Shown: one piece after another, positions 25,700 through 32,067 of the stretch
Position numbering within the stretch: position 1 is the stretch's first letter
Layout: the number at the start of each line of letters is the position of its first letter
Assembly (NCBI RefSeq): GCF_000960765.1
Contig: NZ_JYNH01000022.1
Span: forward strand, 1-42,159
DNA length: 42,159 nt
Direction: 5' to 3'
DNA from: Desulfosporosinus sp. I2
GTDB lineage: Bacteria > Bacillota > Desulfitobacteriia > Desulfitobacteriales > Desulfitobacteriaceae
Notes under the pieces: generated by a model
What the model saw: the letters and a program-made list of their open reading frames with translations, nothing else
Database searches by the model: none
What the model was told of the DNA's origin: nothing
Translations under genes and position numbers: made by a program

Positions 25700-25745
25700 A
25701 CGAAGTAAACTCCTCCTTGTGATGATCTATCTATACTTACTCTAT

Positions 25746-25775
25746 ATTATATGCAGCACATTTCCTGCCTGTCAA
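25746..25775 (-). promoter_or_regulatory. yabR sigma-A promoter
   Basis: Perfect TTGACA (25770-25775) and TATAAT (25746-25751) hexamers on the minus strand are separated by 18 bases. It lies 47 bases upstream of the ATG, within the divIC-yabR gap. Confidence 0.82.
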
Positions 25776-25799
25776 GGCATAGAAGACCCTTGTGAGGTA

Positions 25800-26111
25800 C
25801 TAATTCTTGGGAGAAATAAGAATTTCACCATGTTTTACTAAACCTAACTGCTCTCTTGCCAATTGTTCAATGTAACTGGGGGTGTTTAACTGAACAATTT
25901 CTTCTTTGAGGCGTTTCTCCTCGTTAAGTAATAAAACCTTTTGCTGATTCAATTGAGCTAATTGTTCCTCGACATGTGAACGAAGTTTTAATATTTGCCA
26001 TACTGAGCTTCCGACTACTGCAAGTACTCCACAAATAATGAGAATCGGAACAAGACGAAATCGAACCCTATGACGATTTTGAGCCTTACTCTTCAGACGG
26101 GTCCTCTTCAT
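25800..26111 (-). CDS. divIC: Septum formation initiator, FtsB/DivIC family
   Basis: DivIC is a bitopic membrane protein of the divisome that partners FtsL and DivIB. The 103-residue product has a basic cytosolic N terminus (MKRTRLKSK), one membrane segment (about 20-40), and a leucine-zipper-like coiled coil (HVEEQLAQLNQQKVLLLNEE). The conserved tail contains PSYIEQLAREQLGLVKHGEI. The start chosen is the ATG at 26111 with AGAGGA just upstream; it overlaps the end of the small HTH gene. Position after yabQ and before yabR matches the Bacillus divIC locus. Confidence 0.92.
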   Translation of the reverse strand: MKRTRLKSKAQNRHRVRFRLVPILIICGVLAVVGSSVWQILKLRSHVEEQLAQLNQQKVLLLNEEKRLKEEIVQLNTPSYIEQLAREQLGLVKHGEILISPKN

Positions 26112-26328
26112 CAAATTCCTCTCCCCCCAATCCGAGCTCACCGCCCGGTATAATACAAACTATTTCATAGCCTTTACTTCGTGCGCGGGTTAATAGAGTA
26201 GCTACAGTACTTTGACTGAGATGCAGTTTCTTGGCAATGTCTTCGGAAGACTTTCCGCTTTCCTTGAGAATCACTGCCTGTCGTTCCCGAAAACTTAGCT
26301 TTTCCAAGCCTCTTATTTCAATATGCAC
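26086..26328 (-). CDS. Small HTH protein, sigma-region-4/LuxR-like
   Basis: I do not recognise a named family. The product (80 residues from this start) contains LSFRERQAVILKESGKSSED followed by IAKKLHLSQSTVATLLTRAR, a helix-turn-helix close to sigma-factor region 4 and LuxR-type heads. The tail is acidic (GGEEFDEEDPSEE). The start is uncertain: GTG at 26328 has AAGGG ten bases upstream, GTG at 26337 is nearer, and a TTG at 26382 would read through an upstream palindrome. It overlaps divIC by 26 bases. The leader carries four 11-bp tandem repeats and a palindrome, which could be its own operator. Confidence 0.72.
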   Translation of the reverse strand: MHIEIRGLEKLSFRERQAVILKESGKSSEDIAKKLHLSQSTVATLLTRARSKGYEIVCIIPGGELGLGGEEFDEEDPSEE

Positions 26329-26352
26329 TGTGGGCACGCCCTTGCTAAAAGT

Positions 26353-26370
26353 TATACACAGGTGTGTATA
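26353..26370. promoter_or_regulatory. Palindromic operator-like site before HTH gene
   Basis: TATACACA (26353-26360) and TGTGTATA (26363-26370) are perfect 8-bp arms separated by GG. The plus-strand TTATACACA also matches a DnaA-box variant. It lies in the predicted leader 25 bases upstream of the GTG start. Confidence 0.6.
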
Positions 26371-26372
26371 GA

Positions 26373-26416
26373 TTGTGGACAAATTAATTACAAAGTACTT
26401 ACAAATTATTTACAAA
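26373..26416. repeat. Four tandem 11-bp direct repeats
   Basis: On the minus strand, TTTGTAAATAA, TTTGTAAGTAC, TTTGTAATTAA and TTTGTCCACAA follow one another with no gaps and an exact 11-base period. All share TTTGT, and the first three share TTTGTAA. They lie just downstream of a predicted transcription start and directly upstream of the palindrome at 26353-26370. Confidence 0.8.
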
Positions 26417-26433
26417 AAACCCTGGATAATTCC

Positions 26434-26462
26434 ATTATAGCTACTCAATATTAGAGAATCAA
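26434..26462 (-). promoter_or_regulatory. Promoter of HTH gene and divIC
   Basis: TTGATT (26457-26462) lies 17 bases from a perfect TATAAT (26434-26439) on the minus strand. The start would be near 26428. The 11-bp tandem repeats begin about a dozen bases downstream, so bound protein there could block transcription. Confidence 0.65.
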
Positions 26463-26476
26463 GCCTTTCAAGAAAT

Positions 26477-26983
26477 TTAACCATTTGTCTTAGGTGGTAT
26501 AAGCCCTTTGACCCATGCCTTTATCCTCTTTTTCACACTTAAACATGGCTCAATTAGAATTACTTCTCCGATTCGAAAAAGAAGAACGCTAAACCAACGT
26601 AATATTGCGTAGGGTGGTCTCATGATCAAGACGAGTGCCCTAATCGGAATTTTGATTCCCCGGTGAATGAGCCTCGTAAGGTAAGCTAAAATCCTATAAA
26701 TCCCAAAAAAGCAACGCACTGAAAAACGACTTAATAATCTTAAGTAAATGACCAGGCCTAGCAAACTCCCCCACATAATGTAAGCACGAAAAGCCAAAGC
26801 ATTTGCTTTCTCAAAAAACCTGAAAAGAATGTATAAGGCAACTAACGAAAAAAATAAATCTCCGATAAATGTAATGACTCTCCCCCAACCTTGCCATCGT
26901 CTAAACGTTCGATAAAAATCAAAAACTACGCCTACTGATGCTCCAGCAACGATTACCCAAAATAACGTTACGAATTCTGAGAT
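26477..26983 (-). CDS. yabQ: Spore cortex biosynthesis protein YabQ (ATC start)
   Basis: YabQ is a mother-cell membrane protein required for spore cortex assembly. Reading upstream of the first conventional start (a TTG at 26797) gives 62 more codons of clear YabQ sequence: two membrane segments, with FDFYRTFRRW and FIGDLFF between and around them. The only start codon with a proper site is ATC at 26983, with AAAGGAGG seven bases upstream. It gives (M)SEFVTLFWVIVAGASVG and a 168-residue product with about four membrane segments. No ATG, GTG or TTG lies between the upstream in-frame stop and 26797. It begins 40 bases after yabP. A sequencing or real mutation of ATG to ATC cannot be excluded. 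Confidence 0.85.
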   Translation of the reverse strand: MSEFVTLFWVIVAGASVGVVFDFYRTFRRWQGWGRVITFIGDLFFSLVALYILFRFFEKANALAFRAYIMWGSLLGLVIYLRLLSRFSVRCFFGIYRILAYLTRLIHRGIKIPIRALVLIMRPPYAILRWFSVLLFRIGEVILIEPCLSVKKRIKAWVKGLIPPKTNG

Positions 26984-27023
26984 TGTTCTTCCTCCTTTCT
27001 CTCTTCTTCGGAGGCCTTAACTT

Positions 27024-27302
27024 TTAACGTAAAACCCGGTTTAGAAAACCTCTGCGAGTACCTCCACCTGTATTACGGTGATAGATTAAAGCACCAACTT
27101 GCCCTTGAAGATCCACTAGACCTTCCTCAAGATTAAGCAACTTGATGCCTAACTGTTCCCCTTTAATACTTAATATCCCCAGTTCAGTTTCAAGAACAAT
27201 TTCTTTAGTGTCAAAGGACTGAACCTTATGTACTCCCGTTAAAGCTATTTGTTCCCGGTTTTCCATGACAAGGCGATGTCCTCTGCCAGCTTTGTCCACC
27301 AT
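27024..27302 (-). CDS. yabP: Sporulation protein YabP
   Basis: YabP is a small mother-cell protein needed for cortex formation, made with YabQ. The 92-residue product has the family sequence LVMENREQIALTGVHKVQSF followed by EIVLETELGILSIKGEQL and a short C-terminal strand region. The ATG at 27302 has a G-rich site (GGGGGATGGGGG) rather than a clean GGAGG. It is 40 bases before yabQ. In Bacillus the pair is sigma-E dependent, but no convincing sigma-E promoter was found here. Confidence 0.93.
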   Translation of the reverse strand: MVDKAGRGHRLVMENREQIALTGVHKVQSFDTKEIVLETELGILSIKGEQLGIKLLNLEEGLVDLQGQVGALIYHRNTGGGTRRGFLNRVLR

Positions 27303-27384
27303 GCCCCCATCCCCCTATCTCTTTTTCTTCTTATAAACCTATTCATGATGCACGTCCTTTAGACGTAGGACTGGAAGTTTCCTA

Positions 27385-27429
27385 GTGCAAGTTGGGGACG
27401 TGCAAGTTGGGAACGGTTCTTGACTTGCA
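27385..27429. repeat. Short repeated motif upstream of yabP
   Basis: GTGCAAGTTGGG occurs at 27385-27396 and again at 27400-27411, a 15-base period. Its core TGCAAGT recurs inverted at 27423-27429. It lies about 80-130 bases upstream of yabP and could be a regulator site. Confidence 0.5.
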
Positions 27430-27550
27430 TTTTTCTCTTTGACCCAATTCTACTAATTGCTCTCCTAGCTAAGAACTTTCTCTGGCCTAGGTCTATGTTA
27501 AAGGTATGATCTGGGTAACGCTTGGCATCCTTTCAAGCAGGAAGCGGAGA

Positions 27551-27577
27551 AATAAAAAAGACAAAGTCTTTTTATTT
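27551..27577 (-). terminator. rqcP terminator
   Basis: AATAAAAAAGAC and GTCTTTTTATTT pair around a 3-base loop. The hairpin overlaps the rqcP stop codon, and TTTTTTATT follows in the minus-strand transcript. Confidence 0.75.
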
Positions 27578-27839
27578 AAGACTCTGTCCTTCGTTCATCT
27601 CGTATCGATTCATAAAGAGTATGGGCTTCGTTCGCTTTTATACTGTTTGGAGTGGCCATGACCCTGACTTCAAGAATACGATTACCCATCTCAATGGTAA
27701 TTAGGTCACCTAGCTTGACTTCAGCTGAAGGTTTAACGGTTCGTCCGTTAATACTGATCTTTTCACCGACACAAACATCTTTAGCGACTGTGCGGCGCTT
27801 TATGAGACGTGATACCTTTAAATACTTATCAATACGCAT
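27576..27839 (-). CDS. rqcP: S4-domain ribosome quality-control factor RqcP
   Basis: RqcP (YabO) binds the stalled 50S subunit with RqcH and supports C-terminal alanine tailing. The 87-residue product is a single S4 domain starting MRIDKYLKVSRLIKRRTVAK, followed by ISINGRTVKPSAEVKLGD and a short basic tail. The ATG at 27839 is preceded by GAGGGGGG; a start 15 bases earlier lies within that site and is rejected. It sits between hup and yabP in the conserved yabN-yabO-yabP-yabQ order. Confidence 0.93.
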   Translation of the reverse strand: MRIDKYLKVSRLIKRRTVAKDVCVGEKISINGRTVKPSAEVKLGDLITIEMGNRILEVRVMATPNSIKANEAHTLYESIRDERRTES

Positions 27840-28033
27840 AACTACCCCCCTCAAAAACTAGGCTAATTGAGCCGTAAACATACTTAAGCGCCGCGAAGAA
27901 AAGCAACGCGCCATAATTCATCATAGAGCGGTTCGGAATCTCTCCAGAGCTCAAGCCAGAAGGTACCGTTATGCAAGACGGAGCAGCCATCATCGCTTTA
28001 GGGCCACTCTCAATATTTCTCTTCGACGGTATT

Positions 28034-28284
28034 AGAAAACTCGGCTAGCTCCCACGAAGACACTGTCTTCGCGCGAATTAACCTTCTCGCAGACACTGTC
28101 TTCGCACGTGTTAGCTTAGCGGAGCGAAGACACGGTCTTCGCACGAATTAACCTTCTAGTTAGCCTTGGCGAAGGCGGTCGCCATAGTTGCACTTATGCG
28201 CTAACCATGGATGGAAGATGCCATGTGGCGAGAAGGGGCCTTCCAGAAAGTATATAACGTAAGTTATACCTTCTGATTAGTATA
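28034..28284 (+). repeat. Interspersed palindromic repeat, copy B (expanded)
   Basis: This longer copy (about 250 bases) has the same ends as A and C: AGAAAACTCGGCTAGC at the left and TTCTGATTAGTATA at the right. It has three GACACTGTC-type hairpins where A and C have one, plus GGCGGTCGCC in place of the perfect central palindrome. About 40 unrelated bases precede the terminal TATAAC module. It lies directly downstream of the hup terminator. Confidence 0.8.
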
Positions 28285-28319
28285 AAAATCAGGCCCCAGA
28301 GAACCTGGAACCTGATTTT
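28285..28319 (-). terminator. hup terminator
   Basis: AAAATCAGG (28285-28293) and CCTGATTTT (28311-28319) form a 9-bp stem, and an inner CCAG/CTGG pairing extends it. A run of T follows in the minus-strand transcript. It lies about 20 bases past the hup stop. Confidence 0.85.
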
Positions 28320-28336
28320 ATCATTAGTCCGAAGAC

Positions 28337-28612
28337 TCATTTTTGAACTGCATCTTTTAGAGCCTTACCTGCTTTAAAACCTGGTACTTTAGCTGCAGGA
28401 ATCTGAATTTCTTCTTTAGTTTGTGGATTTCTCCCTGTCCGTGCAGCGCGATCTTTAACTTCGAATGTCCCAAAACCAACCAGTTGGACCTTTTCACTCT
28501 GTGCTAACGACTCTTCGATGACTTCAAAAACAGCCTTTACTGCCTTTTCCGCATCCTTCTTGGACATGTCAGCCTTCTCCGCTACAGCGCTAACTAATTC
28601 AGCCTTATTCAA
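28337..28612 (-). CDS. hup: DNA-binding protein HU
   Basis: HU is a dimeric nucleoid protein that bends DNA without strong sequence preference. The 91-residue product is full length: [20 protein letters not shown], then [20 protein letters not shown] and the [11 protein letters not shown] beta-arm tip, ending [11 protein letters not shown]. It starts at a TTG (28612) after AGGAGGGA. An 8-bp inverted repeat lies just upstream of its ribosome binding site. It follows mazG by 90 bases and has a strong terminator. Confidence 0.96.
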   Translation of the reverse strand: MNKAELVSAVAEKADMSKKDAEKAVKAVFEVIEESLAQSEKVQLVGFGTFEVKDRAARTGRNPQTKEEIQIPAAKVPGFKAGKALKDAVQK

Positions 28613-28628
28613 AATTAGTCCCTCCTAA

Positions 28629-28654
28629 ATAACTGATCTTATCACGTCAGTTAT
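28629..28654. promoter_or_regulatory. Inverted repeat in the hup leader
   Basis: ATAACTGA (28629-28636) and TCAGTTAT (28647-28654) are perfect 8-bp arms with a 10-base spacer. It ends about 3 bases before the AGGAGG of hup, so it could be an operator or an RNA hairpin affecting initiation. Confidence 0.45.
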
Positions 28655-28702
28655 ATTTCGCGATAAAAGATCAATCTCCTGCTTTTTTTTAAGTATATTA
28701 CA

Positions 28703-30151
28703 TTAATTTACTACTTTTTCTTCAGATTTTGCCTTTTCCCAAAAAATATCCATTTGATTTAGGGGTAGTTCCTCAAAAACATGACCCTCTTCCCGGCATA
28801 ATTCAATCATTTTTAAGAAACGACCTTGAAACTTATGTATATTATCCCTTAGAACTTCCTCTGCATCAAGCTTTAAAAAACGAGACAAGTTGACAATTGC
28901 AAATATTAAATCCCCTAATTCTTCACGAATACCTATTCCGTCCGTTATTGCACTCTCAAGTTCTTGCAATTCTTCTTGTACTTTCCCCCAAGGTCCCTCA
29001 ATTTCTTTCCAATCAAACCCCACCTTGGCAACCCTATACTGTGTTTTAGCCGCCCACATTAAAGCTGGTAAGCCCTTTGGATCACTAAAAAAATCCACTT
29101 TGCTTTGATCGATCTTCTCTTCAAGTTTAATCCTATCCCAAGTCTTTATGACCTCCTTCGCTGTTTCAGCCGTCTCATCGCCAAAAACATGGGGATGTCG
29201 ACGAATCAGCTTTTGAATAACCCCTCGAAGGACATCCTGGTGTTCGAATTCACTCGCCTCTGAAGCAACCTGAGTATGAAAAATAACTTGTAATAATAAG
29301 TCTCCCAACTCTTCACATAAATTATACATATCTTGTTTTTCTATTGCATCAATAACTTCATAACTCTCCTCAATTAGATACGGCTTTAGCGATTCATGGG
29401 TTTGTTCCCGATCCCATGCACACCCTCCTTCCGAACGCAAAGTTTCCATAACTTTGGCCAACTTAGAAAAAGAGATAACTTCTGTATTTGGCGGCAAGAC
29501 TACAGTGGTCAAGTGATCGAAAGTCCCATGATCCATCTCGTAGAGCAAGAGCTTGTCCACTTGTTCTAGGGGAGTACCAAGGGCTTTAGTGATATACACA
29601 CATACATCATCCGGATAGGATAGCATTAAATCCAGTTTAACCTCGGATGCCATTAATTTATTGTACACTTGGGGAATGATTAACCATTCTTGCCCAGTCA
29701 GTCCTACGTCTTTAAGAGCATCATAATTGCGAATTAGTAACCCTTCAATTGGATCAAATTTCAGGACTCTAAAAAGCTCATCTACGAAGCTCATAGCCGG
29801 ATGGATCACAACCTCATATTCCTTGGCAAGTTTCTCCACAATAAGTTGTATAGTCTTCTCAGCCACCATCGGATGCCCAGGAACTGCGTAAATAATGTTT
29901 GAACCCTTCTGCAACTCCCTTCGCAACTGTTCCAAAATCCTTTCATAAACTGCCTCAAAGGATGGTTCTGAAGCATAGATTTCGTCAAACGATTCTATAC
30001 TTACACCCTCGTTCAGCAACTCTTGAACACAAGGATGCTGAGAGGTTCGAACAAATAGTTTTGTTGCGCTATGTATCCGCCTATAGTTACCAAGCGTTAA
30101 TTGTTCGAGCCCCCCGGGTCCTAAGCCAATTACATGAAGACACGCGGACAA
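28703..30151 (-). CDS. mazG: Tetrapyrrole-methylase-domain / MazG nucleotide pyrophosphohydrolase fusion (YabN)
   Basis: This is the Firmicute YabN-type fusion. Residues 1-220 resemble SAM-dependent tetrapyrrole methylases (CLHVIGLGPGGLEQLTLG; IIYAVPGHPMVAEKT). Residues 235-482 are a tandem MazG NTP pyrophosphohydrolase with CAWDREQTHESLKPYLIEES and EELGDLLLQVIFHTQ. The MazG half removes abnormal nucleotides; the substrate of the methylase half is unknown. The start chosen is a TTG at 30151, six bases after GGGAGGTG, which gives the canonical N terminus (M)SACLHVIG. The open frame continues upstream to 30364, but those 71 codons resemble no family member and cross the spoVT terminator. Confidence 0.93.
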   Translation of the reverse strand: MSACLHVIGLGPGGLEQLTLGNYRRIHSATKLFVRTSQHPCVQELLNEGVSIESFDEIYASEPSFEAVYERILEQLRRELQKGSNIIYAVPGHPMVAEKTIQLIVEKLAKEYEVVIHPAMSFVDELFRVLKFDPIEGLLIRNYDALKDVGLTGQEWLIIPQVYNKLMASEVKLDLMLSYPDDVCVYITKALGTPLEQVDKLLLYEMDHGTFDHLTTVVLPPNTEVISFSKLAKVMETLRSEGGCAWDREQTHESLKPYLIEESYEVIDAIEKQDMYNLCEELGDLLLQVIFHTQVASEASEFEHQDVLRGVIQKLIRRHPHVFGDETAETAKEVIKTWDRIKLEEKIDQSKVDFFSDPKGLPALMWAAKTQYRVAKVGFDWKEIEGPWGKVQEELQELESAITDGIGIREELGDLIFAIVNLSRFLKLDAEEVLRDNIHKFQGRFLKMIELCREEGHVFEELPLNQMDIFWEKAKSEEKVVN

Positions 30152-30323
30152 GTTTCCCACCTCCCAACAGTATTTTAGCATAAAGCCTACTTTCATACAC
30201 CTCAAACTATGAAGAAATTTATAGCCAAGACCGAACAAGGATGTTCGAGAGAATAGCGCATCGGCAAGGATGGCAGGCTGCCGTAATGCAGAGAAGGAAC
30301 CCTGGCGAAGGGATTGTATAAAA

Positions 30324-30351
30324 AAATAAAGCGGGCTTGACCGCTTTATTT
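30324..30351 (-). terminator. spoVT terminator
   Basis: AAATAAAGCGG (30324-30334) and CCGCTTTATTT (30341-30351) form a perfect 11-bp stem with a 6-base loop, a few bases past the spoVT stop. The flanking A and T runs make it bidirectional in form. Confidence 0.85.
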
Positions 30352-30363
30352 CTTTATTAATCA

Positions 30364-30927
30364 CTATTGTTCCATTTGTTTTGCTAAAAAGGCTGCTGCA
30401 GTCTCAACTAATTTAATCTCCAAATCCCCCATCTTTATATTAGGGTCTTTAGACATTAGAATCACGGCTCCAATAGGATCCCCTTGTGAAATAATGGGGG
30501 CAACGACTTCACTTGCAAACTTACATTTATCCTCCTCTTCATTTTCAGGACAATTTTTACAAGTTGCATGTTCTCCCGCCACACCGATATGAATCGTTTT
30601 CCTCTCCTCCATAGCTTGTTCTGTGGCTGGTCCGATCGCTTTATTGAGATATTCTTTTTTTGAAGCTCCAGAAACTGCAATGATCGTATCTCTGTCCGCG
30701 ATACATGTAATATGTCCGGTTGCTTCAAATAGGGAATCTGCATATTCCTTTGCAAATTCTCCCAGTTCACGGATAGGAGAATATTTTTTTAATATAACTT
30801 CTCCTTCCCGATCTACAAAAATTTCTAACGGATCTCCTTCCCGAATACGAAGAGTCCGACGAATTTCCTTTGGAATAACGACACGACCGAGGTCATCAAT
30901 TCTTCTCACAATACCAGTTGCTTTCAT
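30364..30927 (-). CDS. spoVT: Stage V sporulation protein T, AbrB-family regulator
   Basis: SpoVT tunes sigma-G genes in the forespore. The 187-residue product has an N-terminal AbrB swapped-hairpin DNA-binding domain (MKATGIVRRIDDLGRVVIPK) and a C-terminal GAF-type domain (about 55-187) with the cysteine pair CKNCPENEEEDKC. The ATG at 30927 has AGGAGG upstream; an in-frame start at 31020 is inside the promoter region. A sigma-G-like promoter lies about 70 bases upstream, matching its known control in Bacillus. It has its own terminator. Confidence 0.95.
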   Translation of the reverse strand: MKATGIVRRIDDLGRVVIPKEIRRTLRIREGDPLEIFVDREGEVILKKYSPIRELGEFAKEYADSLFEATGHITCIADRDTIIAVSGASKKEYLNKAIGPATEQAMEERKTIHIGVAGEHATCKNCPENEEEDKCKFASEVVAPIISQGDPIGAVILMSKDPNIKMGDLEIKLVETAAAFLAKQMEQ

Positions 30928-30996
30928 AGGCGCACATTCCTCCTTTTGTCGTTCCCTAATCTTTCGTCCTTTCCTTTTTAACCTTAAATTCAATGA

Positions 30997-31027
30997 TAGT
31001 ATATATCTAGGGATTGCCAATTATTCA
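30997..31027 (-). promoter_or_regulatory. spoVT sigma-G-type promoter
   Basis: TGAATA (31022-31027) lies 18 bases from TATACTA (30997-31003) on the minus strand, one base from the sigma-G -10 consensus CATACTA. Sigma-G control of spoVT is known in Bacillus subtilis. Confidence 0.6.
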
Positions 31028-31046
31028 TTTTTTTCCAATGTAAAAC

Positions 31047-31077
31047 AAAAGAAGGCATTATCTTGTTGCCTTCTTTT
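31047..31077 (-). terminator. Terminator of the pth-fin-mfd-prsA unit
   Basis: AAAAGAAGGCA (31047-31057) and TGCCTTCTTTT (31067-31077) form a perfect 11-bp stem with a 9-base loop, followed by TTTTA on the minus strand. It lies about 10 bases past the prsA stop. Confidence 0.87.
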
Positions 31078-31087
31078 GCTAAATTTA

Positions 31088-32029
31088 TTAACTTGCTGGC
31101 TTATATCCTTGAGAATACTCGATTTTCGCATTTTTCCGCAGTTCGTCGAAATAAGTTTGGAACTTCGTATCTTTCGCCTGATTGAGCGCGTCTTGACTCA
31201 CTTGAGCTTTCACTTTCTCAAAGTCTGGAGCTGCGGCAGGCGTATGTGCTTCAACTTGGATTACATGATATCCAAATTCTGTTTTTACTGGGGTAGTGGA
31301 AAAGGCACCTACTTTTTGGCTAAACGCTGCGGTTTCAAACTCAGGGACCATTTTCCCCTTGGTAAATGTTCCAAGATCTCCGCCGGAATCCTTAGCTCCA
31401 GGTTCAATGGATTTTTCCTTGGCTAACTGTACAAAATCGGCCCCCGCTTTAAGCTGTACAATAATTGCATTGGCTTCTTCTTCTGTTTTCACTAGAATAT
31501 GACGAGCCTTTACACTTTCTGGTTGAGAGTAATTTGAGATATTTTGATCATAAAAAGTTTTAATTTCCGCATCGCTTACTTTAACTTCACCCGTTACTTT
31601 TTCATAGACCGCCAAGAAATTTCTTAATTCCGATTCTGTCATACCTTGTTGTTTAAGGGTGTCTTGAAAGGTCGTCTCATCCCCAATATTTTTCTTAATA
31701 ATGTCTTCCTGCTCTTTCACCTTGGCGTCCTCTGGATTAAGTGAACTCTTTTTCACTTCTTGGGCAATCAGCTTACCTTCAATCATACGATCTAGCAACT
31801 GGCTTTTAATCTGTGGCAAAGCCTGCTTTCCTTGGTCTGTGTCAAATTTCATGCCTTGTTTTTCATAAGTTTTTTGTGCTTCAGCAACTCGAGCATCATA
31901 ATCCTTGACTAGAACCGAATCTCCGTTAACTTTTACCGCCCATTTACCGCCAACCAACGAGGAACACCCCGTAGCCACAAGCATCAATGCGAGGACTCCA
32001 AAAATCATTCCCGCCCGGGACTTTTTCAT
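31088..32029 (-). CDS. prsA: Peptidyl-prolyl cis-trans isomerase lipoprotein, PrsA-like
   Basis: This is an extracytoplasmic folding lipoprotein of the parvulin/SurA class. The 313-residue product has a lipoprotein signal (MKKSRAGMIFGVLALMLVAT followed by G-C, lipid cysteine C22). A SurA-like N-terminal helical domain (about 35-180) follows. The PpiC parvulin domain (about 190-280) contains KARHILVKTEEEA, SGGDLGTFTKGKMVPEFE and FGYHVIQVEAH. It follows mfd by 38 bases and ends in a strong terminator. The symbol reflects the family; similar foldases sit between mfd and spoVT in other Clostridia. Confidence 0.88.
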   Translation of the reverse strand: MKKSRAGMIFGVLALMLVATGCSSLVGGKWAVKVNGDSVLVKDYDARVAEAQKTYEKQGMKFDTDQGKQALPQIKSQLLDRMIEGKLIAQEVKKSSLNPEDAKVKEQEDIIKKNIGDETTFQDTLKQQGMTESELRNFLAVYEKVTGEVKVSDAEIKTFYDQNISNYSQPESVKARHILVKTEEEANAIIVQLKAGADFVQLAKEKSIEPGAKDSGGDLGTFTKGKMVPEFETAAFSQKVGAFSTTPVKTEFGYHVIQVEAHTPAAAPDFEKVKAQVSQDALNQAKDTKFQTYFDELRKNAKIEYSQGYKPAS

Positions 32030-32067
32030 AAAGACACACCCTTTCAATTTGACATGAGAATAGTATA

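Larger units (their letters stand above)
27840..28336. other. Intergenic stretch between rqcP and hup
   Basis: These 497 bases hold repeat copy B (28034-28284) and the hup terminator. On the plus strand an open frame without an upstream start (27917-28048) contains ATG at 27971 and runs into the repeat; it could be a decayed gene end but is weakly supported. No promoter for rqcP was identified. Confidence 0.5.

Noticed and set aside
26352-26383. Replication origin suggested by DnaA-box-like sites
   Set aside because: Only one strong variant box and two weaker matches are present, with no AT-rich unwinding element and no dnaA or dnaN nearby. The sites are reported as possible regulatory boxes only.
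30152-30364. 71-codon N-terminal extension of mazG
   Set aside because: It spans the spoVT terminator and resembles no methylase N terminus. A TTG with GGGAGGTG upstream gives the canonical start at 30151.
30623-31426. 267-codon plus-strand open frame antisense to spoVT and the end of prsA
   Set aside because: It crosses two strongly supported genes, a promoter and a terminator, has no ribosome binding site and resembles no family. It is a shadow of real genes.
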